Source of the DNA: Artemia franciscana
Taxonomy: Eukaryota; Arthropoda; Branchiopoda; Anostraca; Artemiidae
DNA length: 64,000 nucleotides
Assembly (NCBI RefSeq): GCF_032884065.1
Contig: NC_088865.1
Location: forward strand, 44,339,152-44,403,151
Direction of reading: 5' to 3'
Shown here: piece after piece, positions 35,635 through 44,770 of the stretch
How positions within the stretch are numbered: position 1 is the stretch's first letter
Layout of the letters: the number at the start of each line of letters is the position of its first letter
Program-made: the position numbers and the translations under genes
The notes under the pieces: model-generated
Database searches by the model: none
What the model was told of the DNA's origin: nothing
The model's input: only the letters and a program-made list of their open reading frames with translations

Positions 35635-36121
35635 TCTATATATATAAAAATAAGTTGTCTGTGTGTGTGTGTGTCGAGTGATGTCATGTTTGTGTGTCGA
35701 CTGACGTCATGTTTGTCGATTGACGTCATTATAAGGATTGAGCTGTATGCGTCATGAAGTTGTTTGTCGGGGATATATAAATGACAATCGGGACACAGGG
35801 ATTGTTCGAATAGAAATTACAAACCGGGAACAAATGACGACCGGGACACCGGGACACAGGGAATATAAATGACGACCGGGACACTCAAGGAGAAATTACA
35901 AACTGGGATACCAGGACACAAATGACGACCGGGACACTGGGAATATAAATGACGACTGGGACACAGGGACACATCATTAGAATAATGAGGTATAGATCTG
36001 AATACGGATTGTTTTTCCCATGGACAATTATATGTTGCATGTTCAAGAGTCAGTAAACCTGACAATCTATTTATATACACAGACAATGGGACAGCGAAGA
36101 ATGTTGTATATTCGCATGTTT

Positions 36122-36200
<79 letters not shown>

Positions 36201-36351
36201 ATATTCACAGGTGGGGCACAGGGACACAACTACAATGGCGCGTAACTAATATGGTGCGTAACGACTTACGCGCGCGGGGGGCTTGGGGATGGCGCGAAGC
36301 GCCCCCACCAACAGGGTGTTGGGGTGGCGCGAAGCGTCACCCCAACAGCTA

Positions 36352-36352
<1 letters not shown>
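35635..36352 (+). mobile_element. Helitron B, 718 bp, both termini present
   Basis: It starts A|TCTATATATATAAAAATAAG and ends in a GTTGGGGTGGCGC-GAAGC-GTCACCCCAAC-type hairpin followed by AG and CTAG|T. This is the canonical Helitron form: 5' TC, a 3' hairpin just before CTRR, and insertion between A and T. It carries GTGTGT repeats, TGACGTCA sites, a short GACGACCGGGACAC array, a helicase C-terminal stub (about 35990-36125) and a (TA)n at 36124-36198. It encodes no Rep and must move in trans if at all. Confidence 0.9.
36124..36198 (+). repeat. (TA)n tract in Helitron B
   Basis: An uninterrupted TA run in the same relative position as in Helitron A. Confidence 0.95.

Positions 36353-36386
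<34 letters not shown>
36353..36386 (+). repeat. (TA)17 spacer between Helitrons B and C
   Basis: Exactly 34 bases of TA separate the 3' CTAG of B from the 3' CTAG of C, which face each other. Confidence 0.9.
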
Positions 36387-36387
<1 letters not shown>

Positions 36388-36539
36388 TAGCTGTTGGGGT
36401 GGCGCTTCGCGCCACCCCAACACCTAGTTGGTGGGGGCGCTTCGCGCCCCCCCCAAGCCCCCCCGCGCGCGTAAGTCGTTACGCGCCATATTAGTTACGC
36501 GCCATTGTAGTTGTGTCCCTATGTCCCACCTGTGAATAT

Positions 36540-36620
<81 letters not shown>

Positions 36621-38105
36621 TTTAACTACGTAAAACTTGCGAATATACAACATTCTTTGCTGTCCCATTGTCTGTGCATATAAATAGATTGTCAGGTTTA
36701 CCGACTCTTGAACATGCAACATATAATGGTCCATGGGAAAACAATCCGTATTCAGATCTATACCTCATGATTCTAATGATTGCCCTTGAGCTTTGTTGAT
36801 GGTGATTGCTAATCGACCATTCCCTGAGTCGCCATCGTCATTTATATATCCCCCTGTGCACCCCGGCGTCCCCTTTGTAGTTATGTCCCTGTGTCCCGGT
36901 CGTCATTTATATTCCCTGTGTCCCGGTCGTCATTTGTGTCCCGGTGTTCCAGTCTGTGATTTCTCTTTGAGTGTCCCGGGCGTCATTTATATTCCTTGTG
37001 TCCCGGTGTCCCGGTCGTCATTTATATCCCCCTGTGCCCCCCGGCGTCCCCATTGTAGTTGTGTCCCTGTGTCCCGGTCGTCATTTATATTCCCTGTGTC
37101 CCGGTCGTCATTTGTATCCCGGTGTCCCGGTCTGTATATACATTCGTTTTTTAGTTTTGTTTTTCTCCTTCTGGTCGTCATTTATACTCCCTGTGTCCCG
37201 GTCGTCATTTGTGTCTCGGTGCTTTGTTGATTGCTAATTTATATTATATTTATATTTATATTTTTTATATTTATTAATATTTTTTTAGTTTTCTTTTTCT
37301 CTTATTTTTCAGTTTTTTCCTTTTTTTTAGTTTTTTCTTTTTTAGTTTTTAGTTTTTTTTTGTTTTTTACCTTTTTTTAGTTTTTTTAGTTTTTTAGCTT
37401 TTTTAGTTTTTTTATTAGTTTTTAGTTTTTTTTTTTTAGTTTTTGCCTTTTTTTAGTTTTTTCAGTTTTTTTTAGTTTTTAGTTTTTTACCTTTTTTTAG
37501 TTTTTTTTACTTTTTTAGCATTTTTAGTTTTTTTTCTTTTTAGTTTTTTTTTGTAGTTTTTACCTTTTTTAGTTTTTTTTCTTCTTTTGTATTAGTGTGA
37601 AATAATTCAGACGTCATATGCGGACAAACACGACGTCACTCGACAGACAGACAGACAGACATAACCCACAAACAACTTATTTTTATATATATTTATTCAT
37701 ATTTTTTTAGTTTTCTTTTTCTCTTTTATTTTTCAGTTTTTTCCTTTTTTTTAGTTTTTTTCTTTTTTAGTTTTTAGTTTTTTTTAGTTTTTTTTAGTTT
37801 TTTTAGTTTTTTAGCTTTTTTAGTTTTTTTATTAGTTTTTATTTTTTTTGTAGTTTTTGCCTTTTTTTATTTTTTTCAGTTTTTTTTAGTTATTAGATTT
37901 TTACCTTTTTTTAGTTTTTTTTAGTTTTTTAGCTTTTTTGGTTTTTTTTCTTTTTAGTTTTTTTTGTAGTTTTTACCTTTTTTAGTTTTTTTCTTCTTTT
38001 GTATTAGTGTGAAATAATTCAGACTTCATATGCGGACAAACACGACGTCACACCTGATCCACAGATCCACAGATCCACACACAGACAACTTATTTATATA
38101 TATAT

Positions 38106-38108
<3 letters not shown>
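36387..38108 (-). mobile_element. Helitron C, 1.72 kb, both termini present
   Basis: On the - strand it begins TCTATATATATA (38108 leftward) and ends CTAG at 36390-36387, after tandem outer and inner GC hairpins. The interior holds a (TA)n (36543-36617), the helicase stub ending GTTTTACGTAGTT, a GACGACCGGGACAC minisatellite (36830-37215) and an AGTTTTTT low-complexity region. That region is present twice (37240-37680 and 37680-38040), a tandem duplication of about 430 bp that includes the GACGTCA-bearing left part. Confidence 0.9.
36543..36617 (+). repeat. (TA)n tract in Helitron C
   Basis: A TA run next to the helicase-stub end, as in the other copies. Confidence 0.95.

Positions 38109-38142
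<34 letters not shown>
38109..38142 (+). repeat. (TA)17 spacer between Helitrons C and D
   Basis: Again exactly 34 bases of TA, between the 5' TC of C and the 3' CTAG of D. Confidence 0.9.
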
Positions 38143-38143
<1 letters not shown>

Positions 38144-38482
38144 TAGCTGTTGGGGTGGCGCTTCGCGCCACCCCAACACCTAGTTGGTGGGGCACTTCGC
38201 GCCCCCCCAAGCCCCCCCGCGCGCGTAAGTCGTTACGCGCCATATTAGTTATGCGCCATTGTAGTTGTGTCCCTGTGTCCCACCTGTGAATATAGATAGA
38301 TTTATATATGTGTTTCAAACTACGCAAAAATTGCGAATAAACAACATTCTTGGCTTTCCCATTGTCTGTGCATATGCAAAGCCGTATGTACTAATAATGA
38401 CGTCATATACAAACGCTCTTTTTACAAACAAACAAACATGCATCCACATAACTCGTTTTTATATAGATAGATACAATACAAA

Positions 38483-39257
38483 TTAACTGCGTAAAACTTG
38501 CGAATAAACAACATTCTTCGCTGTCCAATTGTCGCTGCATATAAATACATTGTCAGGTTTACCGACCCTCGAACATGCAACGTACAATTGTCCATGGGAA
38601 AAACAATCAGGATTAAGATCTATACCACATTTTTCTAATGATTGACCTTGAGCTTTGTTAATGGTGATTGCAAATACTAATCGAATTGGGAATTGCAATC
38701 TTTTAAATTGAAAAAGCAGATCCGTTGGAATCATGGGAATGCGAGGAATAAGAACAGCCTCACCCTCATAAGGCCCTGTCAAGATTGTGGCCTCTATTAG
38801 GTTTTCCATTGTTTTTTTTTACGGCAAGTCGCGTGCCATTGCAAAGCTTTGGTGGGTTGATATTTCTTAAAAGTATTATTGGTACGCCTATTTTTAGTTG
38901 TAGCACGTGTGGTGGAAACCCTGAAGGATCTATGGAATTTAAAAATTCAGATGGATAATTAACCGCTTCATTTGGTTCCAAAACTGTGTCGACTGACTTG
39001 TAAAGGACTGCCTGGTCTCGAATCTTGTTCAAAACAATATTGTTGATTTCGTGGACGTCTATATTTTTGGGTGCGAGAATCGCTCTTTCACTTAGCCATT
39101 TATTATTTTTATAATTTTTTAGAATATTCGGAAATACTTTTTCAATCAATTCATTTTTGGACGTCACTAAATTACAGAAATCAGCAGGTAGTTGTATACG
39201 TCCTGAAATTGAGTCTACTGTTTGACCAGAGTCATCGTTTTGCAATCGGACACGCAT
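38483..39257 (-). pseudogene. Helitron Rep/helicase fragment D1: helicase C-terminal half
   Basis: This is the last part of the Pif1-like helicase of a Helitron transposase. It starts inside the domain (RVRLQNDDSGQTV) and passes through LAPKNIDVHEINN and GFPPHVLQLKIGVPIILLRN. It ends with the conserved ITINKAQGQSLEKCGIDL and [11 protein letters not shown] motifs and a stop after VVYSQVLRS. One extra T in the run near 38811-38820 shifts the frame between LAVKK and the next residue. The Walker A part and the Rep domain are missing. Confidence 0.85.
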
Positions 39258-39521
39258 ATTTGTAGTTAATTTTAATATTTTTACGTGTGCCTATAAATTA
39301 GAATTTTTTAGGCAAGCATTCATTTCGTCTGCAGGAGTTAAACTACGTAAAAATTGCGAATATACAACATTCTTGGCTTTCCCATTGTCTCTGCATATAC
39401 AAAGCCGTATGTACTAATAATGACATCATATGCAAACGCTCTTTTTACAAACAAACAAACATGCATACATACAACTCGTTTTTATATAGATAGATAGATA
39501 GATAGATAGATAAAATACAAA

Positions 39522-40405
39522 TTAACTGCGTAAAACTTGCGAATATACAACATTCTTCGCTGTCCAATTGTCGCTGCATATAAATAGATTGTCAGGTTTA
39601 CCGACCCTCGAACATGCAACGTACAATTGTCAATGGGAAAAACAATCAGTATTAAGATCTATACCACATTTTTCTAATGATTGACCTTGAGCTTTGTTAA
39701 TGGTGATTGCAAATGCTAATCGAATTGGGAATTGCAATCTTTTAAATTGAAAAGGCAGATCCGTTGGAATCTTGGGAATGCGAGGAATAAGAACAGCCTC
39801 ACCCTCAAAAGGCCCTGTCAAGATTGTGGCCTCTATTAGGTTTTCCATTGTTTTTTTTACGGCAGGTCGAGTGCCATAGCAAAGCTTTGGTGGGTTTATA
39901 TTTCTTAAAAGTATTATTGGTAGGCCTATTTTTAGTTGTAGCACGTGTGGTGGAAACCCTGAGAATAATATCTCGAGGTAAAAACTGATCACCGACCATA
40001 ACGATGGCCACTTCGTCGATAGTTGGAGCATTGTATCTACGCACATGTTGGCCAGGAGGCGTTTTGTCAGCGGAAATAACAATTTTATGCGTATAAGTAG
40101 GCATCAAATCGATGGCTGTTTTGAACAGACGCACTAAATTATTATTTTCGTGGAAAAGATGTTGTAATTGGGAAACGATTGTCCTTTCAATGTTGGGAGA
40201 AATTTCGCAACGTGCATTCAATTCAGAATTTCTATCACTGATGAAGTACAATTGGAAAAATTTATGATTCTCGCCTGAGAATGGTAGAAGAGACCCTGCT
40301 CTATGATAAATTTGCCCTTTTACTTTGAAAGTAGACATAAATTGATCTGGATTTTCAATTTGGGCTCCAAACGACGTCATTTGGAAACATGAGTTGTATT
40401 TTCTG
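39522..40405 (-). pseudogene. Helitron Rep/helicase fragment D2: N-terminal piece fused to helicase tail
   Basis: The upstream part (about 40405-39965) matches the region before the Rep domain, with TSFGAQIENPDQFMSTFKVK and QHVRRYNAPTIDEVAIVMVG. At about 39962 it jumps to SGFPPHVLQLKIGLPIILL of the helicase C-terminus, so the whole HUH nuclease and most of the helicase are deleted. The join alters the frame. It ends with the same helicase tail as D1, followed by a GATA microsatellite (39486-39511). Confidence 0.85.
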
Positions 40406-40884
40406 ATTCATTTATATTCCTTATGTCCCGGTCGTCATTTATATCCCCCTGTTTTATATCCCGCTTATTTATCAGTTTTTTCCTTTTTTTAGTTTTTTTT
40501 TTTACTTTTTTAGTTCTTTTAGTTTTTACGTTTTTTAGTTTTTTTTAGTTTTTTAGATGATTTTTTTTTTTAGTTTTTTACCTTTTTTTCTTTTTAGTTT
40601 TTATTGGTTTTTACCTTTTTTTAGCTTTTTATCTTTTTTATTTTTTTTTATTTTTATTTTTAATTTTATTAGTATTCTTTTTCTCTTCTATTTTTCATTT
40701 TTCCTTTTTTTTAGTTTTTTTTAGTTTTTAGTTTTTTAAGTTTTTTCCTTTTTTTAGTTTCTTTAGTTTTTTTAGTTTTTCGGCTTTTTTATTTTTTTAT
40801 TAGTTTTTAGTTTTTTTTTGTAGTTTTTGCCTTTTTTTAGTTTTTTCAGTTTTTTTTTAGTTTTTAGTTTTTTACCTTTTTTAG

Positions 40885-40961
40885 CCTAACCAGGATTTGA
40901 ACCTGGGACCTTCATTCTCCGTTCTGACACCCTCTCTCACCGAGTGACTACTCCAGCATGT
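40885..40961 (-). pseudogene. tRNA-like sequence inside Helitron D
   Basis: On the - strand a D-arm-like TAGTCACTCGGTGAGAG is followed by CCAGGTTCAAATCCTGG. The latter is a perfect T-arm with the polymerase III B-box GGTTCAAATCC. The anticodon stem does not pair well and the 5' acceptor strand does not match the 3' one, so it is a pseudo-tRNA or SINE head rather than a working tRNA. Confidence 0.55.
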
Positions 40962-41136
40962 TCATTTTGGTGTTTTAAATGGTATATTATTAACCAAATT
41001 AATGTGTTTTACAATATACTAAGCATCGTCATAACTAAAATGACGGCAACTAATTTCATGACGTCAGCCGAAACATGACGTCACCTGATCCACAGATCCA
41101 CAGACCCACAGACAGACAACTTATTTTTATATATAT

Positions 41137-41139
<3 letters not shown>

Positions 41140-41207
<68 letters not shown>
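41140..41207 (+). repeat. (TA)34 spacer between Helitrons D and E
   Basis: 68 bases of TA, twice the length of the other two spacers. Confidence 0.9.
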
Positions 41208-41208
<1 letters not shown>

Positions 41209-41529
41209 TAGTTGGTGGGGGCGCTTCGCCACCCCCCCCCAAGCCCCCCCCGCGCGCGCGTAAGTCGTTACGCGCCATATTAGTTACGCGCCATTGTAGT
41301 TGTGTCCCTGTGTACCACCTATGAATATAGATAGATTTATATATGTGTTTTGAACTACGTAAAACTTGCGAATATACAACATGCTTGGCTTTCCCATTGT
41401 CTGTGCATATACAAAGCCTTATGTACTAATAATGACGTCATATGCAAACGCTCTTTTTACAAACAAACAAACATGCATACACACAACTCGTTTTTATATA
41501 GATAGATAGATAGATAGATACAATACAAA

Positions 41530-43809
41530 TTAACTGCGTGAAACTTGCGAATATACAACATTCTTCGCTGTCCAATTGTCGCTGCATATAAATAGATTGT
41601 CAGGTTTACCGACCCTCGAACATGCAACGTACAATTGTCCATGGAAAAACAATCAGTATTAAGATCTTTACCACATTTTTCTAATGATTGACAGTGAGCT
41701 TTGTTAATGGTGATTGCAAATACTAATCGAATTGGGAATTGCAATCTTTTAAATTGAAAAGGCAGATCCGTTGGAATCATGGGAATGCGAGGAATAAGAA
41801 CAGCCTCACCCTCAAAAGGCCCTGTCAAGATTGTGGCCTCTATTACGTTTTCCATTGTTTTTTTTACGGCAAGTCGCGTACCATTGCAAAGCTTTGGTGG
41901 GTTGATATTTCTCCACGTGTAATACGAAGGCACTTCAGTATACAGCAGTTTTTTTGCAAAAGAATCATTCTTGCAAAGCGAAAAGAAAGCAGTTAACTTT
42001 GTATCCGGTGGATTCAGGGCTCTTTGTTGCACGTTGGTTTCCGAGAAATAAACACGTTGACAATTCTGTAAATGTACCGCTAAGTGAACAACAGCTGGAC
42101 TACGTTCATGTATCAGAAATGAAAGAATTCGCCAAACAGCTTCATTACTGCTTATGCTTATGTATCTTCCAGCCTGATATTGTACGATTTCGTCGATATC
42201 TTTGATTTCGGACTGCAAGTCAAAAACTGCCATGTCACTGCCTTTGTTGACGTATTTACATATGTATTTGATCGCCTTTACGGAGTTACAGTATTCAACG
42301 TTCATGTGTGCATTAAATGTTTTTGATAATAATGGGGAATATGGAACAACCCACTGGTTATCTACTTCGATGGTGGTACCGTTACGCTTCTTTATTATTG
42401 CTGTTTTACCGCCATCTTCAGTAGATTTTCTTCTATATTGTGGGTAACCATCATTGCCAGTAATTGTGTTGGATACTAAAAGTCGAGGATACTGCTTTGT
42501 GCACCTTCCTTTGGCCATGCATGGTGAATTTTCGTTCAGTGCACCACAAGGTCCATGTATCATATTTTTAACAACAATATCATATAACCCCTTATCGACA
42601 TTTTCATCAGGTATTTCAGCGGAAATCACATCATCAATTTCGTTCGAAGTAATTTTATTATGTAGCCAGATTAGTATATGTGCGTGTGGCAAACCCCGTT
42701 TTTGCCATTCCACTGAGTACATCCAGCATCGCACTGACCCAAACACTTCAAGTTTTACTATGTAGTTTATCAGTGATTTCAACTTTTGCCGGAAGACACG
42801 GGCCGTAATGTCATGTCTATGAACCGCCGATTGTCCTTGAAGTAAAAGCTGCTGTATCTCGTCCCAAGATTGATTACATGTAAATGTAATAAATAAATCT
42901 GGACGACCATAGAGACGAACATACGCAATAGCATCTTGAGCATATTCATGCATATGACGGGGACTGCCAGCATATGACGAAGGTAAAATCGTTAATCTTC
43001 CAACGTTTTTGGTATTACCGTCATTTACAACTGCATCTCGCAAATGAATGTATTGTTCAGAGCGGAGCTTGGTCTGATTCAGGCGGATATATAGCAAACG
43101 TTCTGATTCAATTTTAGCATACATATCAACGACATATTGGTGAAACAATTGACGGCATTTTAAAATATAATTGACTTCATCCTGCCGAATCATTAGTCTA
43201 TAGGAATAATAATGCATTGCACTGCATTTCTTATTCATTTCTTTGTTAGTGGCTGGATTCATCAATTTAATATTAAAGTGATAGCCGTCGGCTCCATCCC
43301 AAAAAATGATAGGATATTGTAGGGCATCGTAGCATCGATGAGTTTCAGCAATTCTTAACAACTGAGCGTTTCGCTTATGAAGAATAATATCTCGAGGTAA
43401 AAACTGATCACCGACCATAACGATTGCCACTTCGTCGATAGTTGGAGCATTGTATCTACGCACATGTTGGCCAGGAGGCGTTTTGTCAGCGGAAATAACA
43501 ATTTTATGCGTATCAGTAGGCATCAAATCGATGGCTGTTTTGAACAGACGCACTAAATTATTATTTTCGTGGAAAAGATGTTGCAATTGGGAAACGATTG
43601 TCCTTTCAACGTTGGGAGAAATTTTGCAACGTGCATTCAATTCAGAATTTCTATCACTGATGAAATACAATTGTAAAAATTTATGATTCTCGCCTGAGAA
43701 TGGTAGAAAGGACCCTGCTCTATGATAAATTTACCCTTTTACTTTGAAAGTAGACATAAATTGATCTGGATTTTCGATTTGGGCTCCAAACGACGTCATT
43801 TGGAAACAC
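41530..43809 (-). pseudogene. Helitron HUH Rep domain fused to helicase tail, broken
   Basis: Open from about 43729 after an in-frame TAA (43732 region, where copy D2 has CAA). The Helitron N-domain and Rep follow. The HUH nuclease motif is in KRGLPHAHILIWL (about 43670-3x327 leftward, near 42690) and the paired Tyr motif is IKYICKYVNKG (near 42265). After PSYYTW (about 41912) the sequence jumps to RNINPPKLCNGTRLAVKK of the helicase end. The ATP-binding part of the helicase is therefore deleted. A single-base loss near 41643 (one G fewer than the sister copies) puts the last 45 residues out of frame. Rolling-circle nicking residues are intact, but the protein cannot be a full transposase. Confidence 0.9.
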
Positions 43810-43812
43810 GAG

Positions 43813-44523
43813 TTATATTTTCTGATCTGTCATAAAAAAAAAACGCTTAGTTTCTGACGTAGTTCCAGTAAGGAAAGTCTTCAATGGCTCTGGTGGTGCA
43901 GCCAATAGAGGAAGTTTAACTTTTCCTGAGGCGCAACACATTCCCATTGTTTCACCATTGAATTTCAAGGCCTTGCAATAGGGACAAATTTTAGACATAG
44001 TCCCGATTTGAACACATCTACTCAAGCTATAATCATCGACTGGGCTGTACTTGATTTCCAGGCGATAACTTTCAGGTTGCTCTGATTCCTCGGCACGCTT
44101 TCTTTTCTTTTTTTCTCTATCAGCAGCGTTGCTCTGGTAGTTCCTCGGCACGCCTTCTTTTTCCACTGTCTCTTTTAGCAGCAAGTCTGGTTTCGCGTTG
44201 CTCTGGTAGTTCCTCGGCACGCCTTCTTTTTTCACTTTCGCTTTTAGCAGCAAGTCTGGTTTCATGTTTCTCTGGTAGGTCCTCGGCACGCCTTCTTTTT
44301 TCACTTTCTCTTTTAGCAGCAAGTCTGGTTTCGCGTGGCTCTGGTAGTTCCTCGGCACGCCTTCTTTTTTCACTTTCTCTTTTAGCACCAAGTCCGGTTT
44401 CGCGTTGCTCTGGTAGTTCCTCTTCCTCGGCACGCTTTCTTTTCTTACTTTCTCAATCAGCAGCAAGTTTTTTGGCATAGACTCTTTGAGCATCTTCCTC
44501 GGCTGTTGCCATTGTAAGTTCAT
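43813..44523 (-). pseudogene. Helitron protein N-terminal part with 23-residue repeats and zinc knuckle
   Basis: This frame starts at 44523. Residues about 35-135 are four to five copies of a 23-residue unit of the form RNYQSNAKPDLLLKEKVKKE plus GVP (69 bp per unit, about 44425-44125). A basic stretch REKKKRKRAEE follows, then the zinc-binding signature CPYCKALKFNGETMGMCC with GKVKLP, typical of Helitron N-termini. The frame ends at a TAA just after MTDQKI. The sequence continuing the family pattern lies in another phase, so a frameshift in the 10-T run near 43830 separates it from the Rep part. Confidence 0.85.
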
Positions 44524-44708
44524 CAGTCATTTTACAGTTAAACATTAATAGATTTCTCCGTGAACGAATGTCTTAAATACCTTTACTGACGTCACCGTCA
44601 TAACAAACATGACGACAACTGACTACCTTTAATGACGTCATCGTCATAACAAACATGACGACAACTAACTTCATGACGTCAGTCAACACACAAACATGAC
44701 GTCACTCG

Positions 44709-44739
<31 letters not shown>

Positions 44740-44770
44740 ACTTATTTATATATATATAAATATATATAGA

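Larger units (their letters stand above)
38143..41139 (-). mobile_element. Helitron D, 3.0 kb, two joined deletion derivatives
   Basis: The termini are CTAG at 38143 and TC at 41139 (both read on the - strand). Inside, two partial copies lie head to tail. D1 (38143-about 39336) has the 3' end plus the helicase C-terminal half. D2 (about 39337-41139) has another helicase tail, an N-terminal domain piece, AGTTTTTT tracts, a tRNA-like stretch and the 5' end. D1 lacks a 5' end and D2 lacks the GC 3' hairpins, so the pair moved, or was built, as one unit. Confidence 0.85.
41208..44770 (-). mobile_element. Helitron E, 3.6 kb, with Rep domain
   Basis: On the - strand it begins TCTATATATATT-like sequence at 44770 and ends CTAG at 41211-41208. 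Only the inner GC hairpin (GGTGG...CCACC region, 41212-41250) is present at its 3' end. It contains the fullest coding content of the array: the N-terminal zinc-knuckle frame, the HUH Rep domain and a helicase tail joined by an internal deletion. Several disabling changes are present (see the two coding entries). Confidence 0.85.

Noticed and set aside
36793-37237. Two overlapping + strand frames with repeated CPGRH
   Set aside because: They are translations of the GACGACCGGGACAC minisatellite on the non-coding strand of Helitron C.
42202-42765. + strand frames across the Helitron Rep region
   Set aside because: They are antisense to the Rep frame and have no domains of their own.
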